64,000 nt of DNA from Chitinophagales bacterium. Lineage in GTDB: Bacteria > Bacteroidota > Bacteroidia > Chitinophagales > JADIYW01. The translations under genes and the position numbers were made by a program. The stretch is taken from contig JAMLHH010000002.1 of NCBI GenBank assembly GCA_023957215.1, positions 1 through 64,000 of the forward strand, read 5' to 3'. Below the pieces are notes generated by a model, which saw nothing but the letters and a program-made list of their open reading frames with translations, ran no database searches and had not been told where the DNA came from. Of the stretch, positions 1-8,900 are shown in pieces; within the stretch, counting starts at the first letter, position 1; every line of letters starts with the position of its first letter.

Positions 1-39
1 ATATATTATATATAAAACAATCGTTTGTAGCGAGGATAG

Positions 40-165
40 GTGGGTTATGTACAAAACAGACAACAACCAAGACTTGAAATCCTTTTTGAAATAGCCGAGA
101 TATTAGGAGTTAACCCAAAAGACTTAATAAAAGATAAAGATGACAAGCATACAACAAAGAGCTGA
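40..165 (+). pseudogene. C-terminal remnant of an XRE-family regulator
   Basis: The frame ending at the TGA at 163-165 reads GYVQNRQQPRLEIL, then FEIAEILGVNPKDLI. This is the recognition-helix and C-terminal part of the small Cro/C1-type regulators that often precede type I restriction genes. An in-frame TAG at 37-39 and no recognisable N-terminal half upstream suggest a broken or degraded copy, although the window edge hides the rest. The tail overlaps the hsdM start (ATG at 140) by 26 bases, so it was probably coupled to hsdM. Family assignment rests on about 40 residues. Confidence 0.55.
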
Positions 166-1687
166 TTTACAAGCCAAAATATGGAAAATAGCCAACGATG
201 TGCGTGGCTCTGTGGATGGATGGGATTTTAAGCAATTCGTATTGGGAACGCTTTTCTACCGTTTCATCAGTGAAAATTTTACGAATTACATAGAAGGGGG
301 TGATGATAGCATTAACTATGCAGCACTATCGGATGATGTAATTACACCCGAAATTAAAGATGACGCCATCAAAACCAAAGGTTATTTTATCTATCCTTCC
401 CAACTGTTTGTAAACATCGCTAAAAATGCTAATACCAACAGCAATCTAAATACAGACCTAAAAATCATTTTTGACGCTATCGAAAGTTCCGCCAACGGTT
501 ATCCATCCGAACAGGATATTAAAGGTTTGTTTGCCGATTTTGACACTACAAGCACGAGGTTGGGAAATACCGTTGAAAACAAAAACAGCCGTTTAGCTGC
601 CGTGTTGAAAGGCGTGGAAGCATTAAATTTTGGCAATTTTGAAGACAATCAAATTGACCTTTTTGGTGATGCTTATGAGTTTTTGATTTCCAACTATGCC
701 GCCAATGCAGGAAAATCAGGAGGTGAGTTTTTCACGCCTCAGCATGTTTCCAAACTCATTGCACAATTGGCGATGCACAAGCAAGACAAGGTAAACAAGA
801 TTTACGACCCTGCGGCTGGTTCAGGCTCGTTATTATTACAAGCCAAAAAGCATTTTGATAATCATATCATAGAAGAAGGTTTTTACGGACAAGAAGTAAA
901 CCATACCACATACAACCTTGCCCGTATGAATATGTTTTTGCATAATGTCAATTATGATAAATTTCATATCGAATTGGGCGACACACTTCTTCACCCTAAA
1001 TTGGGCGATGAAAAACCTTTTGATGCCATTGTTTCCAATCCGCCTTACTCCATCAAATGGATTGGTAGTGATGACCCAACATTAATTAACGATGACCGTT
1101 TTGCACCTGCCGGTGTGTTGGCTCCTAAGTCAAAAGCTGATTTTGCCTTTGTGTTACACGCTTTGAGTTATCTTTCCAGTAAAGGAAGAGCGGCCATTGT
1201 ATGTTTTCCCGGTATTTTTTATAGAGGTGGTGCGGAGCAGAAAATCAGAAAATATTTGGTGGACAACAACTTTGTGGAAACCGTGATTGCTTTGGCTCCC
1301 AATCTGTTTTTCGGAACGAGTATAGCGGTAAATATTTTGGTGCTGTCCAAACATAAAACCGAAAACAAAACCCAGTTTATTGATGCCAGTGGCGAAGATT
1401 TCTTTAAGAAAGTAACCAATAATAATATCTTAGAAGATGCACATATTGATAAGATAATGAAGCTTTTCGATAAAAAAGAAAACGTGGATTATCAAGCGGT
1501 AAATGTGGATAACAAAGCCATTGCCGAGAATGATTATAACCTTTCTGTGAGCTCGTATGTGGAAGCGAAAGATAATCGGGAGGTAATTGATATTGTGGAG
1601 CTGAATGCAGAAATTTCTAAAACGGTGGAGAAAATTGATAAATTGAGGGCTGATATTGATTTAATAGTTAAAGAGATTAGTGGTTAA
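140..1687 (+). CDS. hsdM: Type I restriction-modification system DNA methyltransferase subunit HsdM
   Basis: Modification subunit that methylates adenine at N6 using S-adenosylmethionine and joins HsdS and HsdR in the type I complex. The 515 residues are normal for the family. A helical HsdM_N domain occupies about residues 8-140. The SAM-binding motif DPAAGSGSL is near residue 223 and the catalytic NPPY is near residue 299. A helical C-terminal tail follows. The gene overlaps the preceding XRE remnant. Its last codons (EISG then TAA) run into a heptanucleotide array that fills the gap to the next gene. Family assignment is secure; the target sequence cannot be read from it. Confidence 0.97.
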   Translation: MTSIQQRADLQAKIWKIANDVRGSVDGWDFKQFVLGTLFYRFISENFTNYIEGGDDSINYAALSDDVITPEIKDDAIKTKGYFIYPSQLFVNIAKNANTNSNLNTDLKIIFDAIESSANGYPSEQDIKGLFADFDTTSTRLGNTVENKNSRLAAVLKGVEALNFGNFEDNQIDLFGDAYEFLISNYAANAGKSGGEFFTPQHVSKLIAQLAMHKQDKVNKIYDPAAGSGSLLLQAKKHFDNHIIEEGFYGQEVNHTTYNLARMNMFLHNVNYDKFHIELGDTLLHPKLGDEKPFDAIVSNPPYSIKWIGSDDPTLINDDRFAPAGVLAPKSKADFAFVLHALSYLSSKGRAAIVCFPGIFYRGGAEQKIRKYLVDNNFVETVIALAPNLFFGTSIAVNILVLSKHKTENKTQFIDASGEDFFKKVTNNNILEDAHIDKIMKLFDKKENVDYQAVNVDNKAIAENDYNLSVSSYVEAKDNREVIDIVELNAEISKTVEKIDKLRADIDLIVKEISG

Positions 1688-1693
1688 CCGATA

Positions 1694-1766
1694 GTGGTTA
1701 GTGGTTAGCCGTTAGTTATTAGAAGCGGTCAACTAAAAACTAATCACTGACAACTAAAAACTAAAT
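1694..1766. repeat. Inverted heptanucleotide array between hsdM and the four-helix-bundle gene
   Basis: The left arm (about 1694-1728) is a run of TTAGTGG-like heptamers. The right arm (1732-1766) is five heptamers of the type ACTAAAA, ACTAATC, ACTGACA. The arms are partly complementary and could fold in mRNA. The last unit merges with the start codon of the next gene (ACTAAATG). Both orientations carry TAA or TAG in every frame, because a 7-base period shifts frame with each unit. Confidence 0.85.
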
Positions 1767-2133
1767 GAATATGATAAAAGATTTTAAAGATTTAATTGTT
1801 TGGCAAAAGTCAATGGAGCTTGTTGCAGAAGTATATCGTTTGGTAAAAAAGCTGCCCAAAGAAGAACTTTTTGCTTTAAGCAACCAAATAAGACGTTCAG
1901 CGATTTCTATTCCAAGTAATATTGCTGAAGGACAGGGTAGAAACACAGCTAAAGAATTTAATCATTTTCTTGCTATTGCCAAAGGCTCAAAAGCCGAATT
2001 AGAAACCCAATTATTACTTTGTGTTAGAATCAATTATCTAAACAATTCAGAGATTGAAATAGCTATCAACTTAATTCAAGAAGTTGGAAAAATGCTAAAC
2101 AGTCTCCAAAAGAAACTAATCGCTAACCACTAA
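1765..2133 (+). CDS. Four-helix-bundle protein of the 23S rRNA intervening-sequence (S23/IVP) family
   Basis: Small helical protein of the family first described from intervening sequences in 23S rRNA; avd of diversity-generating retroelements is a relative. Hallmarks are the N-terminal FKDLIVWQKSMEL, then LSNQIRRSAISIPSNIAEG, then a helix with ELETQLLLC. At 122 residues it is full length. Start is ATG 1765 or the second Met at 1771. It lies inside the hsd operon with heptamer arrays on both sides, and its last codons (IANH) are written by array units. The biochemical role of the family is not established. It looks like a passenger rather than a subunit of the restriction enzyme. Confidence 0.88.
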   Translation: MNMIKDFKDLIVWQKSMELVAEVYRLVKKLPKEELFALSNQIRRSAISIPSNIAEGQGRNTAKEFNHFLAIAKGSKAELETQLLLCVRINYLNNSEIEIAINLIQEVGKMLNSLQKKLIANH

Positions 2134-2147
2134 CTACTAACAACTAA
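2115..2147. repeat. Heptanucleotide array between the four-helix-bundle gene and dinD fragment
   Basis: Units ACTAATC, GCTAACC, ACTAACT and ACTAACA, ending ACTAATG, cover the 3' end of one gene and reach the start codon of the next (ATG 2147). Only the ACTAAnn orientation is present here; no left arm is seen. Confidence 0.8.
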
Positions 2148-2488
2148 TGGAAAAAGATACTATCGTAAAACTAAACAAGCGTTTTGAAGAATACGCTTAT
2201 GAGCAAGACGGAATTGAATATTGGCTGGCTCGCGAACTGCAAGAACTGTTAGAATATACCCAATGGCGGAATTTTGAAAACGTTATTGTGAAAGCAAAAA
2301 TTTCTTGCGAAAACTCAGGAAACGCTATTTCCGATCATTTTGCTGATGTCAGCAAAACGATACAAATGCCGAAAGGGGCAACCAATGTTTTTAGAGTGCC
2401 AACTAATTGGATTTTAAATCACTGGGACACTTGGGACTTGTGCGAATATTTGTCGCCCGTGTCCCACAAGTCCCTAAAAACCGCATAA
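2147..2488 (+). pseudogene. Truncated DinD-like protein (DNA-damage-inducible protein D)
   Basis: Residues 1 to about 84 match the start of DinD: a helical N-terminus, YWLARELQELLEYTQW, then the ENSGNAISDHFADVSKTI segment. DinD proteins are about 270-280 residues, but this frame ends at 113. After MPKGA the family sequence is lost and replaced by a low-complexity tail (DTWDLCEYLSPVSHKSL) encoded by a GGGAC/GTCCC-rich palindrome. The reading therefore appears broken by that repeat. It lies between two four-helix-bundle genes in the hsd operon. A short functional product cannot be excluded, but it would lack most of DinD. Confidence 0.7.
2424..2474. repeat. GGGAC/GTCCC palindromic repeat
   Basis: GGGACTTGTG (2433-2442) and CACAAGTCCC (2465-2474) are perfect inverted arms around a 22-base loop. 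Each arm is extended by a second related unit nine bases away (GGGACACTT on the left, GTGTCCCA on the right). The 9-base period keeps frame and encodes three-residue units such as WDT, WDL and SHK. It lies 15 bases before the start of the four-helix-bundle suffix gene. Confidence 0.8.
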
Positions 2489-2489
2489 T

Positions 2490-3062
2490 ATGAGTAGCGA
2501 CCAAAATAAAAACGGCTTTATACCCACCCACGGTGGATACAGAAACCTGATAAGCTACCAAAAGTCAGAGATTATCTATGACGGTACGGCGTATTTTACT
2601 AACAGGTTTTTTAGAAAATACGACAGAACTATTGACCAAATGGTGCAAGCCGCACGCAGTGGCAAACAAAATATTGCCGAAGCCAGTATGGCATCTGCCA
2701 CTTCAAAAGAAACCGAAATAAAACTAACCAACGTGGCACGTGCTTCTTTGGAAGAACTTTTAATTGATTACGAAGATTTTTTAAGAACCAACAAACTGCC
2801 CATTTGGGACAAAGAACACAAATTAACAAAACGGTTAAGGGAACTTAACCAAACACCCAATGCCAATTACGAAACATTTAAGAAAGCAATAGAAAACGAA
2901 AGCCCCGAAATTTGTGCAAATGTATTAAGAGGCTTAATAATTATTACAACCTATTTGCTGAACAGACAACTAAAAACACTGGAGCAGGCATTTTTAAAAG
3001 AAGGCGGTTTGCGTGAACGAATGACAAAAGCAAGAATTGAAAGCAGAAACAATAAAAAATGA
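2490..3062 (+). CDS. Four-helix-bundle suffix domain protein
   Basis: Protein of 190 residues resembling the 'four helix bundle suffix' family: an N-terminal GFIPTHGGYRNLISYQKS, then a helix with FFRKYDRTIDQMVQAARSGKQNIAEAS, then LTNVARASLEELLIDYEDFLR. The QAARSGKQNIAEAS stretch parallels the RRSAISIPSNIAEG core of the IVP-type protein encoded at 1765. Members are found as a second half of fused proteins, separated from a first half by short GTCCC-type repeats. Here the palindrome at 2424-2474 occupies that position, with dinD remains in place of the first half. Function of the family is unknown to me. Confidence 0.75.
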   Translation: MSSDQNKNGFIPTHGGYRNLISYQKSEIIYDGTAYFTNRFFRKYDRTIDQMVQAARSGKQNIAEASMASATSKETEIKLTNVARASLEELLIDYEDFLRTNKLPIWDKEHKLTKRLRELNQTPNANYETFKKAIENESPEICANVLRGLIIITTYLLNRQLKTLEQAFLKEGGLRERMTKARIESRNNKK

Positions 3063-3072
3063 ACTAAATAGA

Positions 3073-3165
3073 GTGGTTAGTGATTAGAAATGACCAACCC
3101 CAAACTAACAACTAACCACTAAAAACTAACAACTAACCACTAAAAACTAACAACTAACAACTAAT
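3073..3165. repeat. Inverted heptanucleotide array upstream of hsdS
   Basis: A short left arm of TTAGTGG-like sequence (about 3073-3088) is followed by nine near-perfect heptamers from 3104 to 3165: ACTAACA, ACTAACC and ACTAAAA in a repeating order, the last unit merging with the hsdS start (ACTAATATG). The exact 7-base phase is held for more than 60 bases. Confidence 0.9.
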
Positions 3166-4407
3166 ATGACTTACGTAGATAAATTATTACAAGGCAAGGA
3201 AGTGCAGTGGAAAACGTTGGGGGAAGTAGCTGATTATGAACAGCCGACTAAATATTTAGTAAAATCAACTAATTATAATGATGGTTTTCCAACCCCTGTT
3301 TTAACTGCTGGAAAAACCTTTATTCTTGGATATACTGATGAAACAAACGGTATTTATAAAGCATCAGAAAATCCTGTTATAATTTTTGATGATTTTACGA
3401 CTGCCAATAAATGGGTTGATTTTGATTTTAAAGCAAAATCTTCCGCAATGAAATTAATTACTTCAAAAGATGAGGAACAAGTTCCATTAAAATATATTTA
3501 TTATTGGCTAAATACTTTACCAAGCGGATTAGTTGAAGGCGACCACAAACGACAATGGATTAGTAATTTCGCAAACAAAAAAATCCCAATCCCACCACTC
3601 TCCGTTCAAAAAGAAATAGTTCGTATCTTAGATAGTTTTACCGAGCTTACAGCGGAGCTTACAGCGGAGCTTACAGCGGAGCTTACAGCGAGAAAACAAC
3701 AGTATGAATATTATAGAGAGCAGTTGTTAGGGGTTAGTGGTCAGTTGTTAGATGTTAGTGGTAATAATTCGCTAAGCACTAACCACTATCCACTAACCAC
3801 TAATAAAGTGGAATGGAAAACGCTGGGGGAAGTAGGGGAATTTATTAGAGGAAGTGGTTTGCAAAAAAGTGATTTTAAGGAATCAGGCATTGGGTGTATT
3901 CACTATGGTCAAATACATACGTACTATGGTACTTTTACTGATAAAACTATATCTTATGTTTCTGAAGAATTTGCAAAAAAAGCACGTAAAGCTAAAACAG
4001 GAGATTTAGTTATAGCAACCACAAGCGAAGATGATAAAGATGTTTGCAAAGCAGTTGCTTGGCTAGGAAAAGATGAAGTCGCAGTAAGCAGTGATGCCTG
4101 TTTTTTCAGACATAGCCTATCACCTAAATACGTGGCTTATTTCTTTCAAACAAATGATTTTCAAAAACAAAAACAACCATATATTACTGGTGCGAAAGTA
4201 AGACGTGTAAATGCGGATAATTTGGCGAAAATAAAAATCCCCGTTCCACCCCTTTCCGAACAAGAACGCATTGTTAATATTTTGGATAAATTTGATACGC
4301 TTACCAATAGTATCAGCGAGGGTTTGCCGAAGGAAATAGAGCTGAGGCAACAGCAGTATGCGTATTACCGGGATAGGTTATTGACATTTCCCAAAACAGA
4401 AGTATAA
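3166..4407 (+). CDS. hsdS: Type I restriction-modification system specificity subunit HsdS
   Basis: DNA-recognition subunit. Two target-recognition domains (about residues 10-150 and 215-350) each end in the conserved turn IPVPPLSEQERIV or IPIPPLSVQKEIV followed by a coiled-coil helix. After the first domain, four perfect 12-base repeats (3643-3690) encode an ELTA series equivalent to the TAEL repeats of EcoR124-type HsdS, where copy number sets the spacing between half-sites. An 80-base inverted heptamer array then sits in frame (3726-3805) and encodes the low-complexity LGVSGQLLDVSG segment and what follows it. The stop overlaps an ATG (TAATG) that appears to be the original hsdR start. Confidence 0.95.
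   Translation: MTYVDKLLQGKEVQWKTLGEVADYEQPTKYLVKSTNYNDGFPTPVLTAGKTFILGYTDETNGIYKASENPVIIFDDFTTANKWVDFDFKAKSSAMKLITSKDEEQVPLKYIYYWLNTLPSGLVEGDHKRQWISNFANKKIPIPPLSVQKEIVRILDSFTELTAELTAELTAELTARKQQYEYYREQLLGVSGQLLDVSGNNSLSTNHYPLTTNKVEWKTLGEVGEFIRGSGLQKSDFKESGIGCIHYGQIHTYYGTFTDKTISYVSEEFAKKARKAKTGDLVIATTSEDDKDVCKAVAWLGKDEVAVSSDACFFRHSLSPKYVAYFFQTNDFQKQKQPYITGAKVRRVNADNLAKIKIPVPPLSEQERIVNILDKFDTLTNSISEGLPKEIELRQQQYAYYRDRLLTFPKTEV
3643..3690 (+). repeat. Four 12-bp tandem repeats in hsdS (ELTA/TAEL series)
   Basis: Four perfect copies of GAGCTTACAGCG at 3643-3654, 3655-3666, 3667-3678 and 3679-3690, encoding Glu-Leu-Thr-Ala in the linker between the two recognition domains. Copy changes of 12 bases keep frame. 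In EcoR124I and its R124/3 relative, a one-unit difference in this kind of repeat changes the target spacer by one base. Confidence 0.95.
3726..3805 (+). repeat. Inverted heptanucleotide array inside hsdS
   Basis: Five units of the GTTAGnn type (3726-3760), a 17-base loop and four units of the ACTAnnn type (3778-3805) lie in frame within hsdS. The units match those at the surrounding gene junctions. The loop and the positions of the units leave one frame open, so the protein reads through. Confidence 0.9.
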
Positions 4408-4556
4408 TGACACAATATAAAACCATAGCGGAATTTTATTTGAATTATCTACGAAATATTTCAAATTACCTAATTTTAAACATCATTCTTTTCTGCGATA
4501 TTTTACAGATGACCAATTTAAGGAATGATTTAGATTATTACCGATTTAAGGAATAA
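4407..4556 (+). pseudogene. Orphaned 5' end of hsdR left behind by an insertion
   Basis: An ATG overlapping the hsdS stop (TAATG) opens a 49-codon frame that begins MTQYKTIAE, nearly the same as the MYKTIAE start of hsdR at 5975. The shared DNA is 19 bases, TATAAAACCATAGCRGAAT, with one mismatch (4416-4434 against 5978-5996). After it the frame continues into AT-rich sequence and stops. I read this as the original, translationally coupled hsdR start, separated from the rest of hsdR by the satD-DUF3307 module. Confidence 0.65.
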
Positions 4557-4582
4557 ATAAAATTATTCCCGATTTACAGAAT
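4514..4582. promoter_or_regulatory. Three phased direct repeats upstream of satD (probable operator)
   Basis: The 13-base sequence CRATTTAMRGAAT occurs at 4514-4526, 4542-4554 and 4570-4582, exactly 28 bases apart. The second and third copies are preceded by ATTATTnC. The third ends 7 bases before the -7 element of the satD promoter. Position and phasing suggest binding sites for the SatD helix-turn-helix domain or another regulator; this is inference. Confidence 0.6.
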
Positions 4583-4589
4583 ATTTTTA

Positions 4590-4597
4590 TATCTTTG
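4590..4597 (+). promoter_or_regulatory. Bacteroidota-type -7 element for satD
   Basis: TATCTTTG matches the TAnnTTTG consensus, 27 bases before the satD start codon. The wider TATATCTTTGTAC is nearly the same as the promoter of the DUF4143 ATPase at 48380. Confidence 0.65.
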
Positions 4598-4624
4598 TAC
4601 TTCGCAGATTAAAACAATCAGTAC

Positions 4625-5269
4625 ATGATAGCCGTTATTACAGGTGATATTATCGCATCAAGAAAGTTGGTCAACCAAGAAAAATGGTTGTTACCGCTCA
4701 AAAACCTGTTGACAACATGGGGAAGCAGCCCCAAAGATTGGAAAATAGACAGGGGCGATTTTTTTCAGATAGAAATCACAAATGCGGAAGAAGCTCTAAA
4801 AAAGGCATTGGAAATAAAAGCCCTGATTAAAAAGGTAGAACCTCTTGATGAACGCAAAAAGATAAGTACCATAGACGTTCGCTTGGCTATTGGAGTAGGT
4901 GAAAAAACTTATTTGGGTGAAAGCATTTCCGAAAGTAATGGTACTGCTTTTATAAACTCGGGTGAAAAATTTGACTTATTGAGAAAAGACAACCTAACAA
5001 TAGGTATAAAAACACCTTGGAAAGATATAGATGAAGAAATAAATCTATACCTGCGGTTAGTCGGTATTTTTATGGACAAATGGTCGGTGTCATCGGCAGA
5101 ACTAATGCAAATCATTCTCAACAATCCAACCATAACACAAGAAGAAATAGGTAAAAAATTAGGTATTCAGCAAAGTGGTGTAAGTCGTAGATGGAACAGA
5201 GCCAATGTGAACGAACTATTGGAAGTTGAAAAAATATTCCGTAAAAAAATTAATATGCTAATCAAATGA
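4625..5269 (+). CDS. SatD family protein
   Basis: Protein of 214 residues. The N-terminal TGDIIASRKL is the SatD family signature, followed by a RGDFFQIE segment and an alpha/beta core with VRLAIGVGE. The last 55 residues form a helix-turn-helix (QEEIGKKLGIQQSGVSRRW) that suggests DNA binding. SatD genes were named from the sat locus of Streptococcus; their exact role is not settled. It has its own promoter with phased upstream repeats and overlaps the DUF3307 gene by four bases (ATGA). The pair forms a self-contained module between hsdS and hsdR. Confidence 0.88.
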   Translation: MIAVITGDIIASRKLVNQEKWLLPLKNLLTTWGSSPKDWKIDRGDFFQIEITNAEEALKKALEIKALIKKVEPLDERKKISTIDVRLAIGVGEKTYLGESISESNGTAFINSGEKFDLLRKDNLTIGIKTPWKDIDEEINLYLRLVGIFMDKWSVSSAELMQIILNNPTITQEEIGKKLGIQQSGVSRRWNRANVNELLEVEKIFRKKINMLIK

Positions 5270-5982
5270 TACTACTCATTAAACTTATTTTAGCACATTT
5301 TATCGGAGATTTTCTGTTGCAACCCAAATCTTGGGTAGTAGAAAAAGAAAACCGTAAAGCGAAGTCCATAAAACTGTATCTTCACATACTCATTCATGGC
5401 CTGTTGGTTTTGCTTATCTTGTGGGATTGTAACCAATGGCTGTTGGCATTGTTACTCATGCTTGCACATGGTATAATTGATACACTAAAATTATATGCTC
5501 AAAAAGAAAACAACAAGTCTAAGTGGTTTTTAATAGACCAAGCATTGCACATCATCAGCATTTTAGTGCTTTGGATAGTATTCTTCAACCCCGCATTAAA
5601 TTTTACAGCTTGGTATGACAATACAAGTCTTTGGATTTATGCTGCTGCCTTGCTTTTCATCACGGTTGTGTCAGGAATAATTATGCGGGAACTAATGTAT
5701 AACTGGTCAAAAGCATTAAATGACGGTAATGATGAATCATTGAGCAATGCCGGTAAATACATTGGCATGTTAGAACGAATTTTTGTTTTCATTTTTGTGG
5801 TGACAGGAAACTGGGAAGGTATCGGGTTTTTATTGGCCGCAAAATCAGTATTTCGCTTTGGAGATTTAAAAGAATCAAAAGACAGAAAGCTGACCGAATA
5901 TATTTTAATAGGAACATTATTGAGCTTTGGAATTGCTGTAGGTATAGGAATGTTGGTACTTAAATTAATTGAAAATGTATAA
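5266..5982 (+). CDS. DUF3307 family integral membrane protein
   Basis: Membrane protein of 238 residues with about six to seven hydrophobic segments. The N-terminus [16 protein letters not shown] is the DUF3307 signature, and HILIHGLL plus [12 protein letters not shown] place conserved His and Asp residues near the membrane face. It overlaps satD by four bases and was probably co-translated with it. Its stop codon lies within the repeated hsdR start sequence (ATGTATAA), so the module's last gene and hsdR share bases. Function is unknown; SatD-DUF3307 pairs recur in Bacteroidota. Confidence 0.85.
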   Translation: MILLIKLILAHFIGDFLLQPKSWVVEKENRKAKSIKLYLHILIHGLLVLLILWDCNQWLLALLLMLAHGIIDTLKLYAQKENNKSKWFLIDQALHIISILVLWIVFFNPALNFTAWYDNTSLWIYAAALLFITVVSGIIMRELMYNWSKALNDGNDESLSNAGKYIGMLERIFVFIFVVTGNWEGIGFLLAAKSVFRFGDLKESKDRKLTEYILIGTLLSFGIAVGIGMLVLKLIENV

Positions 5983-8900
5983 AACCATAGCAGAATCAAA
6001 CAATTTCATCGTCCTCGACCGATACGATAAATTTTCAGTATTAAACGAACCTGCCGTTGGCTACCAAACGGAGTACGCTCTTGAGCGTGAATTTATCCAA
6101 GACCTCGAAAATCAAGGGTATGAATATGTACGAGAACTCAACACGCAACAAGCTATGCTTGCCAATGTAAGAGTGCAACTGCAAACGTTGAACAACACAC
6201 AGTTTTCAGACAGCGAATGGACACGCTTTGTTGAGGAATATTTGGATAAACCAAGTGATAACCTCATTGAAAAAACAAGGAAGATACACGACAATTATAT
6301 CTACGATTTTGTTTTTGACAAAGATAAAGACAGCAATAAGCCAACAAACATCTACTTAGTAGATAAAAAGAATATTGCACGCAATAAAGTGCAAGTTATC
6401 TCACAATTTGAACAAAAAGGCACACACGCCAATCGTTATGATGTAACCATTTTGGTCAATGGTTTACCATTGGTACAAGTAGAATTAAAAAAGCGTGGTG
6501 TTGCTATTCGTGAGGCTTTCAACCAAGTGCATCGCTATTCAAAAGAAAGTTTCAACAGCGACAATTCGCTTTTCAAATACTTGCAAATTTTTGTAATTTC
6601 CAACGGTACGGACAGTCGCTATTTTGCCAATACCGTAAAACGGGATAAAAACAGTTTCGATTTTACGATGAATTGGGCAAGGGCTGACAATTCGTTGATT
6701 AAAGACCTGAAAGATTTTACGGCTACATTTTTTCAGAAGAAAACGCTTTTAGAAGTTTTATTAAAATATTCCGTCTTTGATACAAGTGATACGCTTTTGA
6801 TCATGCGGCCGTATCAGATTGCGGCAACCGAGAGAATGTTGTGGAAAATTGAAAGTTCGTATCTGTCAAAAAAGTGGTCTTCAACCGAAGGTGGTGGTTA
6901 TATTTGGCATACCACGGGTTCGGGAAAAACATTGACCAGTTTTAAAGCCGCACGGTTAGCCACTCAATTGGATTTTATAGACAAAGTATTTTTTGTGGTG
7001 GACCGTAAAGATTTGGACTTTCAAACCATGAAAGAATACCAGCGTTTTTCGCCCGATAGTGTGAACGGCTCGGACAGTACAGCAGGTTTAAAAAGGAATA
7101 TCGAAAAAGACGATAACAAGATTATTGTTACCACCATTCAGAAGCTGAACAACTTGATGAAAACGGAGCATGATTTAGAAATCTATCAAAAACAAGTGGT
7201 TTTCATCTTTGATGAAGCGCATCGTTCGCAATTTGGCGAAGCTCAAAAAAATCTGACTAAGAAATTTAAGAAATATTATCAATTCGGATTTACCGGAACG
7301 CCTATTTTTCCACAAAATGCTTTAGGCTCAGAAACTACAGCAAGTGTTTTTGGTCGTGAACTGCACTCTTATGTAATTACAGATGCCATTCGTGATGAAA
7401 AAGTGCTAAAATTCAAAGTGGATTATAATGATGTTCGACCTCAGTTTAAGAGCATAGAAACTGAAATAGATGAGAAAAAATTAAGTGCAGCAGAAAACAA
7501 AGCCGCTTTGCTCCACCCTGCTCGTATCAAAGAAATTTCACAATATATCTTGAATAATTTCAGGATAAAAACACATAGAAACCAAGGAAGCGACAAAGGC
7601 TTTAATGCCATGTTTGCAGTGAGCAGTGTGGATGCAGCAAAGTGTTATTATGAGGAATTAAACAATCTTCAAAACATAGAGACGGATGGCAATCCGTCTA
7701 ACCGAAAACGTTTAAAGATTGCGACAATTTTCTCTTTTGCAGCCAACGAAGAACAAAATGCCATCGGTGAAATTCCGGATGAAACTTTCGAGCCAACGGC
7801 AATGGACAGCAGTGCCAAAGAATTTTTAAGCAAAGCCATCAATGATTACAACGCACTGTTTAAAACAAGTTATGGTGTGGATAGCAAAGAGTTTCAGAAT
7901 TATTACCGAGATCTAGCCAAACGTGTAAAAAGCAAAGAAGTAGATTTAATTATTGTGGTTGGAATGTTCCTTACAGGGTTTGATGCTCCTACACTCAACA
8001 CCTTGTTTGTTGACAAGAATTTACGCTATCACGGTTTAATGCAAGCTTTTTCTCGTACCAACCGAATTTATGATGCGACCAAAACCTTTGGTAATATCAT
8101 TACTTTCCGTGATTTAGAACAAGCAACCATTGATGCCATTACTTTATTTGGAGATAAAAACACCAAAAACGTAGTTCTTGAAAAAAGTTACAAAGAATAT
8201 TTGGAAGGCTTTACAGATATTGCCACAGGCGAAGCAAGAAGAGGTTATATAGATGTGGTAAAAGAACTCAACGAACGCTTTCCTAATCCTGATGAAATCA
8301 TTAAAGAAAAAGACAAAAAAGATTTTGTGAAGCTCTTTGGAGAATATTTGCGTGTAGAAAATATCTTGCAGAATTACGATGAGTTTACCCACCTCAAAGC
8401 CTTGCAAAACATTGACATCAACAATGCAGAAGAGGTAGAGCAGTTTAAAGAGATTCATTTTGTTACAGATGAGGACATTACAGCAATGCAAGGCATAGAA
8501 TTGCTAGCAGAACGAACTGCTCAAGATTATCGCTCTACTTACAACGACATTCGTGAGTGGTTAAGACAGCAAAAAAAAGGAAATGAAGCCGAAGAATCTA
8601 CCATTGACTGGGACGATGTGGTGTTTGAGGTGGATCTGTTAAAATCACAAGAAATAAACTTGGACTACATTCTTGAATTGATTTTTGAGCATAACAAAAA
8701 GACCAAAGACAAAGCGAGTTTGATAGATGAAATTCGTAGGGTGATACGTGCAAGCATCGGCAACAGAGCAAAAGAAAGTTTGGTGGTGGATTTCATCAAT
8801 GAAACTGACCTTGACACGCTACAAGACAAAGCGAATGTGATAGAATCATTTTTTGTATTTGCTCAAAACAAACAGAAAGCTGAAGCCTTGGAATTAATCA

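Noticed and set aside
4407-4556. A separate small gene of 49 codons
   Set aside because: Its first codons repeat the hsdR start and the rest has no coding pattern. Better read as the orphaned hsdR 5' end.
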